Counted from the first letter of the stretch, positions 55,746 to 63,721 are shown. The stretch is 64,000 bases of DNA from an uncultured Collinsella sp. (GCA_959599095.1 CAUGGC010000001.1:1-64000), one strand, 5' to 3'. Numbers and translations are program-made. The notes: generated by a model from the sequence alone, not told the origin.

Positions 55746-55771
55746 CCCTGCAATACGGGTGTATTGCAGGG
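55746..55771. promoter_or_regulatory. Perfect palindrome upstream of the formate hydrogenlyase operon
   Basis: CCCTGCAATAC and GTATTGCAGGG pair perfectly around GGGT, about 180 bases upstream of the first operon gene, in the region divergent from relB. It could be an operator or activator site for the operon. The rest of the 55,568-55,900 gap shows no gene. A TATATT near 55,711 on the minus strand is a weak -10 candidate. Confidence 0.45.
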
Positions 55772-55900
55772 GTTTTGGCAGGTTGGAACTATTCTCGGAT
55801 AGCTATAAAGGTGAGTGTATTACATGCGTACGCCTCAGAGATTTTTACGCGCTCTCGTTTTGGATGTACTACGCTTGTATTCGTGTTTATGGTTATCAAC

Positions 55901-55928
55901 TTGAGTGAAATAAAGTAATCGTTATAAG
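55901..55928 (+). promoter_or_regulatory. Promoter of the toxin-antitoxin operon
   Basis: TTGAGT (55901-55906) and TATAAG (55923-55928) with a 16-base spacer, about 60 bases before the antitoxin start. Confidence 0.65.
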
Positions 55929-55994
55929 ATGCTCAAGTATCGGCACATGCCGCATTTGACCGACTATATTGCACGCTCATTAAGGGGGCCAGTG

Positions 55995-56318
55995 ATGTCA
56001 TCGACTCAAAAAAGAGCCATCCTGCAGGTGCGCATTCGCGAGGAAGACAAGCAGCATGCCGAGCATCTCTACGACGCCATGGGCACATCGCTCGCCGAGG
56101 CTGTCCGTCTATTTGTCGCGCAGAGCATTTTGATGCGCAAGCTCCCCTTTCAGCCGGTCGCCGTGCGTTCCAAGGACGGCACGGCCGCCTATGGATCGCT
56201 CAAAGCATATGGGGACCCCAATCGCCGCTCCGAAGAGCGCAATGCCTGGATTGAGTACCTTGCCACAGAAAGCGACGATTCGATTTTGGGTCCCGAGGAA
56301 GTAGATATCCATGAGTAG
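55995..56318 (+). CDS. RelB/DinJ-family antitoxin
   Basis: 107 residues from an ATG with AAGGGGG upstream; the frame extends back to 55929 without a ribosome site. The N-terminal ribbon-helix-helix (LQVRIREEDKQHAEHLYDAM, then GTSLAEAVRLFVAQS) is typical of RelB/DinJ DNA-binding antitoxins. The charged C-terminal tail (NAWIEYLATESDDSILGPEE) would wrap the toxin. It overlaps the toxin gene by eight bases. It likely autorepresses the operon. Confidence 0.85.
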   Translation: MSSTQKRAILQVRIREEDKQHAEHLYDAMGTSLAEAVRLFVAQSILMRKLPFQPVAVRSKDGTAAYGSLKAYGDPNRRSEERNAWIEYLATESDDSILGPEEVDIHE

Positions 56319-56766
56319 CACCATCATCGACGAGACCGTCATCCTGCGCTACCTGCTTGACGACGACGAGGTTCTGTCACCGCGCGCCGCCAAGGTCATC
56401 GCCACGCGCACCGCTCGCGTCTACCCCGAAATCATCACGCGCGTCGTGGTCACGCTGCACGACGTCTATAAGGTTCCCCGCGTTGAGATTACTGCGGCCA
56501 TGAAAAGGCTGCTCGATGACGTCATGGTCGACGAGCCCACCGTTGTCGCCCTTGCCGTCAAACTCTTTGGCAAGACCCATATGGACTTTACCGACTGCCT
56601 CCTCGCAGCCCGAACCGCCATCTACAACGATGATGTCGTGAGCTTTGGCAAGCCCATCATCCAAGGCATGATCGATTACCGCCGCAAGCGCCAAACTTCA
56701 GCCGAAGCCCGCAGCCGCAGCACCGACTCCACCATCGACAAGCTCCGCCACCAATCCCGCCACTAG
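56311..56766 (+). CDS. PIN-domain toxin
   Basis: 151 residues. PIN-type acidic residues are visible: Asp7 in STIIDETVILRYLL, a glutamate around residue 40, and the Asp pair in HMDFTDCLLAARTAI (about residues 91-105) followed by DDVVSFGK. PIN toxins are metal-dependent RNases that cut tRNA or mRNA. The gene overlaps the RelB-like antitoxin gene, making a type II pair of mixed families (RHH antitoxin with PIN toxin). The last 30 residues are basic and serine-rich. Confidence 0.82.
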   Translation: MSSTIIDETVILRYLLDDDEVLSPRAAKVIATRTARVYPEIITRVVVTLHDVYKVPRVEITAAMKRLLDDVMVDEPTVVALAVKLFGKTHMDFTDCLLAARTAIYNDDVVSFGKPIIQGMIDYRRKRQTSAEARSRSTDSTIDKLRHQSRH

Positions 56767-56780
56767 CCCCATCCCACCCT

Positions 56781-56849
56781 AAGTTGCGGTGAAATAGTTC
56801 CTGGATTTAGGCTTATTCGAGCTTTTCAGGAACTATTTCACCGCAACTT
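56781..56849. repeat. Family 1 palindrome, copy e (GTTCCTG subtype)
   Basis: Perfect 23-base arms (56781-56803 and 56827-56849) with AAGTTGCGGTGAAATAGTTC around a 23-base loop, 14 bases after the toxin stop. Downstream, a smaller TTTGGTC/GACCAAA inverted repeat (56948-56982) precedes the next gene. Confidence 0.88.
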
Positions 56850-57033
56850 TCTGTAAGGGTGGTTTTTAGTGCCGCCGAGGGGCACAAATCAACCATTTGC
56901 CGATATGTTTGGCTCTGACTCATGACTCTGACCTGCCCCGTCAAGCTTTTGGTCAGTTCATGGCAAGGTCTGACGGACCAAATATGGGATAGCGTAGTGT
57001 CATTCACTCCCCCTCGAGACCATGGGGTCGAAA

Positions 57034-58029
57034 ATGAGTCACGATAAACGCTGTTCCAAACCGCAAGTAGAGCTGTTCTTCCGGTTATTCGAGGCTCATC
57101 ATGGCGGGCGCTTGTTTGTAGCTACCAAAAAATGGGATGAACGCTGCGCCTACGCGCTCATGCAAAAAGAGATGATTATTCGACTCTACAACCATGTCTA
57201 CGCTGATCCCGCGTATTGGAATGACCTCGGCGTCGAAGATCGCATCTTTCAATTGGCATCCGCCATTGCGATCGTTGAACCGGATGCCGTGTTTTGCGGA
57301 GCAACAGCGGCACTGCTCTATGGCATCGGCTCTGCACACACGCTTCTCGACAAGGTGCAAGTGCTGCTGCCGCGTTCCACCAGACGCGATATGTACGAAT
57401 TCGTTGAATACCGGCGCTGGCGACCGGGCGACGTATGGGAGCTCGGCCCGTTTACGTTAACGGATCCATATCGCACGGTGGTCGACATCGCCCGAACGAC
57501 CGCGTTTCGCTATGCGCTGGGCTATGTCGATGGCTTGGCCCGTGAGTACGATGTCGAGCGCGAAGAACTGCGGGCATACGCGCAGGCTAATTGCCGAGGG
57601 CTGCATGGCATCGCGCGTGCGTTTGATGTTTTTGAACATATGGATGGCAGATCGGATAACGGTGGAGAATCCGAAGCACGGGCGGCAATGATTCTGGCGG
57701 GAGTTGCCGCACCCGAACTTCAGGTTGAAATCACTCGACCGGGAAACGCCGGCTATTATTTGGCAGATTACGGCTGGCAGATGCCAAACGGCTCTTGGAT
57801 GCTGGCTGAGCTGCATGGACTAGGCAAGTTTGAGGACGATGCCCAAAATGATCCGGAACACACTGCGGCAAAAACCTATCGAGCTGCCCTCGTGCGCGAC
57901 GCGAACCTGCGTGCCATGGGCCACAACGTCATTCATTTCAAACTCTCAGACACCTACGATGTCAAAGCGTTCGGCTCCATGATGCGCGGCTACGGTATAC
58001 CAACCACAAAACCCTACGCAGACTCCTGA
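57034..58029 (+). CDS. AbiEi-like protein with probable PD-(D/E)XK nuclease-like C-terminus
   Basis: 331 residues from the second ATG, which has a GGGG site; the first (57022) has none. The N-terminal 190 residues (ALMQKEMIIRLYNHVYADP, CGATAALLYGIG, TDPYRTVVDIART) resemble AbiEi-type antitoxin/winged-helix proteins common in actinobacteria. The C-terminus (GGESEARAAMILAGV, YYLADYGWQM, WMLAELHGLGKFED, LRAMGHNVIHFKL) resembles the DUF559/Vsr-like endonuclease fold with its E-D-ExH pattern. No AbiEii toxin gene is adjacent. Its function is unknown; a defence or regulatory role is possible. Confidence 0.7.
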   Translation: MSHDKRCSKPQVELFFRLFEAHHGGRLFVATKKWDERCAYALMQKEMIIRLYNHVYADPAYWNDLGVEDRIFQLASAIAIVEPDAVFCGATAALLYGIGSAHTLLDKVQVLLPRSTRRDMYEFVEYRRWRPGDVWELGPFTLTDPYRTVVDIARTTAFRYALGYVDGLAREYDVEREELRAYAQANCRGLHGIARAFDVFEHMDGRSDNGGESEARAAMILAGVAAPELQVEITRPGNAGYYLADYGWQMPNGSWMLAELHGLGKFEDDAQNDPEHTAAKTYRAALVRDANLRAMGHNVIHFKLSDTYDVKAFGSMMRGYGIPTTKPYADS

Positions 58030-58090
58030 CCGGCTGTCCTCATCTTCTCGACAACAGAACCCATCATCGACCCAGCCCGCTCGGCCTCAA

Positions 58091-58161
58091 TAAGTTGCGG
58101 TGAAATAGTTCCTGGATAACAGCTTTTGCTGCTAATCCAGGAACTATTTCACCGCAACTTA
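58091..58161. repeat. Family 1 palindrome, copy f (GTTCCTG subtype)
   Basis: Perfect 27-base arms (58091-58117 and 58135-58161), the longest of the family, containing TAAGTTGCGGTGAAATAGTT. It lies between the convergent AbiEi-like gene and the tRNA pair. Confidence 0.9.
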
Positions 58162-58191
58162 GGAGGGGATGTGGGGTCCCCGGCATGTATA

Positions 58192-58232
58192 TGAAAACGG
58201 CTCTGATTCCCAGAAGGAAACAGGGCCGTTAA
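58192..58232 (-). terminator. Terminator of the tRNA-Pro/tRNA-Gly operon
   Basis: AACGGCTCTG pairs with CAGGGCCGTT (one mismatch) and is followed on the minus strand by TTTTCATAT, 11 bases after the tRNA-Gly 3' end. Confidence 0.75.
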
Positions 58233-58242
58233 AACTATCCTA

Positions 58243-58316
58243 TGGAGCGGGCGACGGGAATCGAACCCGCGTCATCAGCTTGGAAGGCTGGGGTTCTACC
58301 ATTGAACTACGCCCGC
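58243..58316 (-). tRNA. tRNA-Gly (anticodon TCC), CCA encoded
   Basis: 74-base cloverleaf with acceptor GCGGGCG/CGCCCGC, anticodon arm CCAGC-CTTCCAA-GCTGA (anticodon TCC), T-loop TTCGATT and encoded CCA. It is second in a two-tRNA operon, six bases after tRNA-Pro. Confidence 0.94.
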
Positions 58317-58322
58317 AAGATA

Positions 58323-58399
58323 TGGTCGGGACGACAGGATTTGAACCTGCGACATCCTGCTCCCAAAGCAGGCGCGCTACCAAACTGCGCCACGTCCCG
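58323..58399 (-). tRNA. tRNA-Pro (anticodon TGG), CCA encoded
   Basis: 77-base cloverleaf with acceptor CGGGACG/CGTCCCG, anticodon arm CCTGC-TTTGGGA-GCAGG (anticodon TGG), T-loop TTCAAAT and encoded CCA. It is first in the two-tRNA operon. Confidence 0.94.
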
Positions 58400-58450
58400 A
58401 AGGTGTTGAGCAGCTAAGGCATAAACCTTGCGTGTCCCAAAGCGAAGGAA

Positions 58451-58479
58451 ATTATAGGGGAGACTCCCCGCCTGTGCAA
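58451..58479 (-). promoter_or_regulatory. Promoter of the tRNA-Pro/tRNA-Gly operon
   Basis: TTGCAC (58474-58479) and a perfect TATAAT (58451-58456) on the minus strand with a 17-base spacer, about 50 bases before tRNA-Pro. Confidence 0.8.
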
Positions 58480-58490
58480 GCATTGATGCC

Positions 58491-59849
58491 TTAGCTCCTC
58501 GAATGTGCGACAAACTGGCTATGGGCCAGGCCGATCACAAACGCCACCACGGCAACCGGCGCCCACGCAGCACCGATATCCGCCAACGGCAGTGAATCGA
58601 ACGGCAGCCACGCGCCCGCAAAGAACGCGTCGCGAACCGAGGTGATCACACTCTGCACCGCGACGACGCCGCCGACCCAAACCCACACCTGCGGATGCGC
58701 GTCGCAAAAACCATGCGCCAGGCCCATAAGCACCAGCACGATGGCGACGGGATACAAGGCGTTGAGCATGGGCACCGAGAACATGAGGATTACGTCGAGG
58801 CCCACGTTGGAGAGCACGCACGAAAACGCCGCGAACACAAAGGCGAGAACCGCAAAGGGATGGCGCATAGCCTCCTCGGAGGCCTCCGCTCCCCCTTTAA
58901 CCACATACGTCTCGCAGAAGTAACGCGAGCAGCAGCTGATGAGGCCGATGCACACGTTCATGCAGGCGAGGAAAAAGATCGCAAAGACCACGACCGTGCC
59001 GGCAAGGCCAAAGTGCATGGAGGCAGAGCGGGCGAGGATGGCGGCGCCATTGGTGGCATCGGGCATCACGGTGCCGAGCTGCATACCGGCAAGCGCCAGG
59101 CCGCAGTAGATGATGGCCATGAGCACGCCGGCAATCACACCGGAACGCGAAATCTCGAAGGCCACTCGCTTGTCATCGGTCACGCCCAGCTCATGGATGG
59201 TCTCGGCGATGATGATGCCGAAGGCGAGCGACGCGAGCAGGTCCATGGTCTGGTAGCCGGTCAGAAAGCCCTGCACGGCGGCGCCTGCATCGTAGGGAGC
59301 CTGAGGCGCGGCAGCCGGTCCCAGCGGCGAGATCACGGCAGCACCCACGACCAGCACGATGAGCGCAATGAGCGCGGGGCCCGTAATGCGGCCGAGCACG
59401 CGTGTGATGACACCCGGGCGCAGCGTGAGCACAAACGCGACGACGAAGAACCCGATGGCAAACACCAGACGTGCCGTGCCGAGCGAAACGCCCTCGGGTA
59501 GCAGCGGCACCAGCATTTCGAACGCCGTAGAGCTTGTGCGCGGAATGGCCAGGCACGGACCGATGGCAAGGTAGACCGCCGCGACAAAGAATTCACCAAA
59601 CTTGGGGTGCACGCGGCCGGCAAGCTCGCGGGCCGTGCCAGCGAGCGCGACGGCGATAAATCCCATAACGGGCAGACCGATAGCGGCAATCAAAAAGCCG
59701 ATCATGGCAACCGGAGTGGCAGAACCTGCCTGCAGCGCCAGCAGCGGCGGAATAATGAGGTTACCGGCGCCAAAGAGCATCGAGAACAGCGCAATGCCGA
59801 CGGTAACGACATGGTCGGAGCGCAAACCGCGCGGGGCGGATGAGGCCAT
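58491..59849 (-). CDS. brnQ: Branched-chain amino acid transport system II carrier protein
   Basis: 452 residues, about 12 membrane segments. The N-terminal IALFSMLFGAGNLIIPPLLA is the LIVCS/BrnQ family signature. PCLAIPRTSSTAFEML and FACMNVCIGLISCCSRYF-like stretches follow. It imports Leu, Ile and Val with Na+ or H+. The start is the ATG two codons inside the longest frame (a GTG), with AAAGGTG upstream. It is separated from the desulfurase gene upstream by a strong terminator, so it forms its own unit. Confidence 0.93.
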   Translation of the reverse strand: MASSAPRGLRSDHVVTVGIALFSMLFGAGNLIIPPLLALQAGSATPVAMIGFLIAAIGLPVMGFIAVALAGTARELAGRVHPKFGEFFVAAVYLAIGPCLAIPRTSSTAFEMLVPLLPEGVSLGTARLVFAIGFFVVAFVLTLRPGVITRVLGRITGPALIALIVLVVGAAVISPLGPAAAPQAPYDAGAAVQGFLTGYQTMDLLASLAFGIIIAETIHELGVTDDKRVAFEISRSGVIAGVLMAIIYCGLALAGMQLGTVMPDATNGAAILARSASMHFGLAGTVVVFAIFFLACMNVCIGLISCCSRYFCETYVVKGGAEASEEAMRHPFAVLAFVFAAFSCVLSNVGLDVILMFSVPMLNALYPVAIVLVLMGLAHGFCDAHPQVWVWVGGVVAVQSVITSVRDAFFAGAWLPFDSLPLADIGAAWAPVAVVAFVIGLAHSQFVAHSRS

Positions 59850-59867
59850 AGGCACACCTTTCGAGTC

Positions 59868-59902
59868 GAAACAAAAACGGGACGGGCAAAATACCCGTCC
59901 CG
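59868..59902 (-). terminator. Terminator of the selD-yedF-DUF3343-desulfurase operon
   Basis: CGGGACGGG pairs perfectly with CCCGTCCCG around a seven-base loop, followed on the minus strand by TTTTTGTTT, 14 bases after the desulfurase stop. Confidence 0.92.
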
Positions 59903-59916
59903 CAAGTATATACGCT

Positions 59917-61056
59917 CTAGCAGGCTAAATCGCGCAGAGCATCGATAGCCGTGTCGACTTCTTCGGTCGTGTTGAAATACCCAAACGAGAAGCGGACGAC
60001 ACCCTGGCGCTCGGTACCTAACGCGCGGTGCATGAGCGGAGCGCAATGGGCACCGGGGCGCGTCGCAATCCCCCACCCTTGCATGAGCGCGTCCGAGATC
60101 TCGGCAGAGTCGATATCGCCCACGTTGAGCGACACGATCGCCGAGCGCGCAGGTTGGTCAAACGCACCGTAAAGTTCAATGCCGGGGATTTCGCGAGCGC
60201 CGGAGAGGAAACGTTCGGCGAGCGCGCGTTCGTGAGCTGCAATCGTCTCCACCCCGCCCTGGGCCTCGATAAAGTCGAGGCCGGCAGAAAGGCCGGCGAT
60301 GCCGTGACCGTTGAGCGTGCCCGCCTCAAGGCGCGTGGGCCACTCAAGCGGCTGCAGCGCATCGAAACTGTGCACGCCCGTACCGCCCATGGCCCAAGGG
60401 GCCACGTCAATGCCCTCCGCCACGGCCAGGCCGCCGGTCCCCTGCGGACCCATGAGTCCCTTGTGGCCGGTAAAGCACACCACGTCGAGCCCCATGGCCT
60501 GCATATCGATATGCGCCGTGCCGGCAGACTGCGAGGCATCGACGATCACGAGCGCACCGGCCGCATGGGCCATGGCGGCTACGCGTGCAATGTCGACCGC
60601 GTTGCCGGTCACATTGGAGGCGTGCGTCACCACCACGGCACGCGTACCCGGCGTGACCAACTGCCCAAGCTCGTCATAGTCGAGCACGCCGTTCGCGTCG
60701 CAGCCCGCATGTTCAACGGTCACGCCCCGCTCTGCCGCCAGGCGGTTGAGCGGACGCAACACGGAGTTGTGCTCGAGCACCGTCGTGACCACGCGGTCGC
60801 CAGGGCGCACCACGCCATTGATGACGGTGTTGAGCGCCGCGGTGGAGTTGGGCGTAAAGCACACATGATCAGCCCGCGGGCAGTCCAGCAAGCGCGCAAG
60901 CTTGGCGCGGCAGCCGTGAATGGTACGCGCCGCATCGAGCGCACCCGATGTGGCACCGCGCCCGGCATTACCGAGCGAGCACATCGCCTGTGTCACGGCA
61001 TCGACGACCGTCTGCGGCTTGTGCATGGTCGTCGCCGCGTTATCCAGGTAGATCAT
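59917..61056 (-). CDS. Cysteine desulfurase / selenocysteine lyase family (class V aminotransferase)
   Basis: 379 residues. It starts MIYLDNAATTMHKPQTV. The PLP lysine lies in VCFTGHKGLMGPQGTGG (about residue 200), and the catalytic cysteine lies in RPGAHCAPLMHRALGT (about residue 336). It removes sulfur or selenium from cysteine or selenocysteine as an enzyme-bound persulfide or selenide. As last gene of the selD-yedF-DUF3343 operon, overlapping DUF3343 by four bases, its likely job is to mobilise selenium for SelD. The ATG has a GGGAGG site. Confidence 0.88.
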   Translation of the reverse strand: MIYLDNAATTMHKPQTVVDAVTQAMCSLGNAGRGATSGALDAARTIHGCRAKLARLLDCPRADHVCFTPNSTAALNTVINGVVRPGDRVVTTVLEHNSVLRPLNRLAAERGVTVEHAGCDANGVLDYDELGQLVTPGTRAVVVTHASNVTGNAVDIARVAAMAHAAGALVIVDASQSAGTAHIDMQAMGLDVVCFTGHKGLMGPQGTGGLAVAEGIDVAPWAMGGTGVHSFDALQPLEWPTRLEAGTLNGHGIAGLSAGLDFIEAQGGVETIAAHERALAERFLSGAREIPGIELYGAFDQPARSAIVSLNVGDIDSAEISDALMQGWGIATRPGAHCAPLMHRALGTERQGVVRFSFGYFNTTEEVDTAIDALRDLAC

Positions 61057-61304
61057 CGCACGACCTCCCACATATCGATCACGGTAAAGCCCTCGGTGGG
61101 AACGCCCGCCGCGGCGAGTTCGCCGCGCAGCAGCTCCTCATCGGCAGGCAACGCCTTCCACGCCAGGCCGCAACCGGCAGCGACCTCCCCGGGTACGGGA
61201 ATCGTTCGTCCAGGAAGACCACGCTCGATGCACAGGGACTCGCAGCCCATGGCGGCAGCCGTGGTGGGAAACGTGATGACAAGCGCTGGGCGCTTCTCCC
61301 TCAT
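61053..61304 (-). CDS. DUF3343 putative Se/S carrier protein (short form)
   Basis: 83 residues, the DUF3343 domain alone: LVITFPTTAAAMGCESLCIE, then RTIPVPGEVAAGCGLAWKAL. Conserved cysteines are in GCESLC and AGCGLAW. The family is a putative selenium/sulfur carrier. It sits between yedF (19 bases upstream) and the desulfurase (four-base overlap), where a carrier between the lyase and SelD would be expected. Its sister at 33017 has an added cysteine-rich tail. The ATG is preceded by GGAG. Confidence 0.85.
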   Translation of the reverse strand: MREKRPALVITFPTTAAAMGCESLCIERGLPGRTIPVPGEVAAGCGLAWKALPADEELLRGELAAAGVPTEGFTVIDMWEVVR

Positions 61305-61323
61305 GGCAACTCCAACCAATACG

Positions 61324-61950
61324 CTACGGGCGCACGACGCGCACGGCCTGCTCCATCTTCTCCACGATCACGTACATGTTGGTGACCTCGCCCACCGCAA
61401 GCTGGTCTTTAATGCCATAGTGGTCCAGGCAGGTACCGCAGGTGAGAATCTCGACGCCCTGTTCCGCCAGCCCCTTAAGGTCGTCTAGCACCGGCGAGCC
61501 CTCGACGGTGAGCTTGGCGCCGCCGTTGTAGAACAGCATGGTCGCTGGCAGCTCCTCCTGCTGCGTCACGGCAAAGATAAACGCCTTCATGAGCTTGTGG
61601 CCCAGCTCGTCATCACCGCGGCCCATGCAATCGGAGTAGACGGAAATGACGAGTTTGCCCTTGCCGGCGCTGGCGTCGCAGAAAGCGGCACCGTCCTGCT
61701 CGGGGTCCGCAACGGCCACGGCACCGGCGGTCGCGACGGTCACGTGCCACTCGGCGTCAGAAACCTTCTCGACCGAGGCCGTGCAGCCCTTCTCCTGCGC
61801 CATCTTGGAGATGTTCTTGACGGCGGTCTCGTTATCGACCGAGGTCACGACGGCGCCCTCGCCATCGAGCTGCTTGAGGGCCTTAAGCGTCTTGACGACG
61901 GGCAGCGGGCAGGCATCGCCCGTAGCATTGACTTCAATCTTGGTAGACAT
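61324..61950 (-). CDS. yedF: YedF family selenium-metabolism protein (TusA-like plus DsrE-like)
   Basis: 208 residues. The N-terminal TusA/SirA-like domain has the active cysteine in GDACPLPVVKTLKAL (about residue 14). The C-terminal half (LVISVYSDCMGRGDDELG, EILTCGTCLDHYGI) is DsrE-like. This two-domain form is the YedF type found beside selD. It probably relays persulfide or perselenide sulfur/selenium. The ATG has GAAAGGA upstream. It follows selD by 59 bases. Confidence 0.9.
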   Translation of the reverse strand: MSTKIEVNATGDACPLPVVKTLKALKQLDGEGAVVTSVDNETAVKNISKMAQEKGCTASVEKVSDAEWHVTVATAGAVAVADPEQDGAAFCDASAGKGKLVISVYSDCMGRGDDELGHKLMKAFIFAVTQQEELPATMLFYNGGAKLTVEGSPVLDDLKGLAEQGVEILTCGTCLDHYGIKDQLAVGEVTNMYVIVEKMEQAVRVVRP

Positions 61951-62009
61951 AGTAAATTCCTTTCGAAAGGGGCCGCCCAGAACAACGGACGATCGCGTAA
62001 ACGGTTTTC

Positions 62010-63059
62010 TTAATGCACAACGCGAACAGCAGGACCGCCCGGCACTGCCTCGCACACGCGACCGATAACGGCGGCGATGCGATCCTCGGCATGCAGACGA
62101 CGCGCGAGCTCATCCACATCGGCAGCAGGCGCCGCGATGAGCAAGCCACCCGAGGTCTGTGGATCGTACAGTGCATCCAACATGCCCGGCTCCAGCTCAT
62201 CGTCAGCCGTCACACGCGAGCCAAAGAAGTCCTGGTTGCGGTAGGAGCCCGCGGGGATAATGCCCAGACGCGCCATGTCGAGCACCTGATCAAAGAGCGG
62301 CACCGCCCCCGACGCAAGCTCAACCTGCACGCCCGAGCCCTCGGCCATCTCGCACGCGTGCCCGATCAGGCCAAAGCCCGTGACATCGGTGCAGCCGTGA
62401 AGCTCAAGTCCCTCGGCCAGACGAATCGGCGCCTCGTTGAGGGTGCGCATCGAGTCAAACATCGGGCTAGCCTCGTCCTGCTCGATAAGCTCGCCCTTAA
62501 TGGCCGTGGTGATGATGCCCGAGCCGATCGCCTTGGTCAGCAACAGGACATCGCCAACGCGCGCGCCGCTGTTGGCGAGCATGCGGTCGAGCGAGACAAA
62601 GCCGCTCACGGACAGGCCGTACTTGGGCTCATCGTCGTTGATGGTGTGGCCGCCCGCGATAGAGCAACCGGCCTCGACGCACTTATCGGCGCCGCCCGCC
62701 AGAATCTGACCGGCAACCTCAACGCCCAGGCAACTGGGTATGCAAAGCAGGTTCATGGCATGGCTCGGCCGCCCGCCCATGGCGTAGATGTCCGACAGCG
62801 AGTTGGCTGCGGCGATCTGGCCAAACAAGAACGGGTCGTCGACCATCGGCGGGAAGAAGTCGATGGACTGCACGAGGCCCAGGTTCTCCCCTACGCGGAA
62901 GACGCTCGCATCGTCGGAGGTATCGAACCCCACGAGCAAGTTGTCGTTATGCACATTTGGTAAGTCGCCCAGGACCTGGGCGAGGGCTCCAGGAGCCAAC
63001 TTAGCGGCTCAACCGCTCGCGGCCGTCATAGACGTGAGCTTAATCTGTTCGTCAGCCAT
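62010..63059 (-). CDS. selD: Selenide, water dikinase; itself a selenoprotein (Sec17)
   Basis: 349 residues when UGA at 63009-63011 is read as selenocysteine. It makes selenophosphate from selenide and ATP. The true start is the ATG at 63057-63059 with AGGAGG upstream; the protein reads MADEQIKLTSMTAASG-U-AAKLAPG. Sec17 and Lys20 match the catalytic Cys17/Lys20 of E. coli SelD. A caller stopping at UGA would begin wrongly at a TTG (62999) and lose the active site. Other motifs are SIDFFPPMVDDPFLFGQIAA, AGGHTINDDEPKYGLSVSG and DVTGFGLIGHACEMA. It is first in the selenium operon. Confidence 0.95.
62966..62997 (-). promoter_or_regulatory. Candidate SECIS region of selD
   Basis: Downstream of the UGA, two hairpins are possible: a proximal GGCU/AGCC stem with loop CCUGG (62985-62997), and a stronger CGCCC/GGGCG stem with AGGUCCU apex (62966-62982). 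The first has the spacing usual for bacterial SECIS elements, the second the more SECIS-like loop. Which one SelB binds is unclear. Confidence 0.55.
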
Positions 63060-63141
63060 CGATACCTCCTCTCTTCAGCCAATCATTTTCTCCCAGTATA
63101 CGCACGGCGGCGCCGAGAGCGGGCGATTTATCGCAAGCCCC

Positions 63142-63350
63142 CTACGCGAGCGCCTGTGCGCGAATGGCCGCACCGATGGCGCCGGCAAAGCGCACCTGGG
63201 GCGAGGTCTCTACCGGCGAGCCCAACAGTGCGCCCAGACGCTCGACGACATAGGCGTTTACGCACAGACAACCGGTCAGATAGTACGGGGCGCCCGCGGC
63301 TTTCGAGGCCATAGTCACCACACGCGACACGAGCTGCACGGTGGGTGGCG
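63142..63350 (-). pseudogene. C-terminal remnant of an acyl-CoA-dehydratase activator-like ATPase (BadF/HgdC family)
   Basis: About 68 residues match the end of the BadF/BadG/HgdC ATPase fold (VQLVSRVVTMASKAAGAPYY, LTGCLCVNAYVVERLGALLG, RFAGAIGAAIRA). The usual FTGG-type glycine is a cysteine here (LTGC). Upstream of about 63350 the frame continues to 63549, but the sequence is unlike any part of the family, and about 200 N-terminal residues are missing. It is probably a decayed or truncated gene. Confidence 0.65.
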
Positions 63351-63672
63351 AAAACCCAGCCGCGCCTAAACCCGGAATTTTGGGGAACCTGCTTTGCGGT
63401 CGATTATTTAGTTGTGCGTCGTCTCTCCCGGAGCCGTGAACATACCTGCTCATATGCGGCTCCGAGCCATATAGAGGGCGCGCGCGGCAACGCGGCGAAT
63501 ATATGTCGTCTGCGGCATGTGCGCACCCTCCTTTACAAGTTGAGATCAACTATATCAACGGTCATCGACCATGCGAACACCGTTGACATTCGTACGACAG
63601 CGTCGTGTGCCGTCGTTTAATAAATAATTATCTTGATTGATAAGAGTTTGTCATTCCTCATTCGGCGAACGG
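63351..63672. other. Gene-free stretch
   Basis: No convincing coding region, RNA gene or repeat family member. The right half is AT-rich (TTTAATAAATAATTATC near 63617) and has a weak CAACGGT/ACCGTTG inverted repeat (63556-63587). It may hold the promoter side of the decayed activator gene. Confidence 0.4.
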
Positions 63673-63710
63673 CAAAAACAAAGCCGCCGAGGCTTATATC
63701 CCCCGACGGC
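63673..63710 (-). terminator. Terminator after the right-edge gene
   Basis: GCCGTCGGGGG pairs imperfectly with CCTCGGCGGC, followed on the minus strand by TTTGTTTTTG, 12 bases past the stop of the partial gene. Confidence 0.75.
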
Positions 63711-63721
63711 ATTACCCGGCG

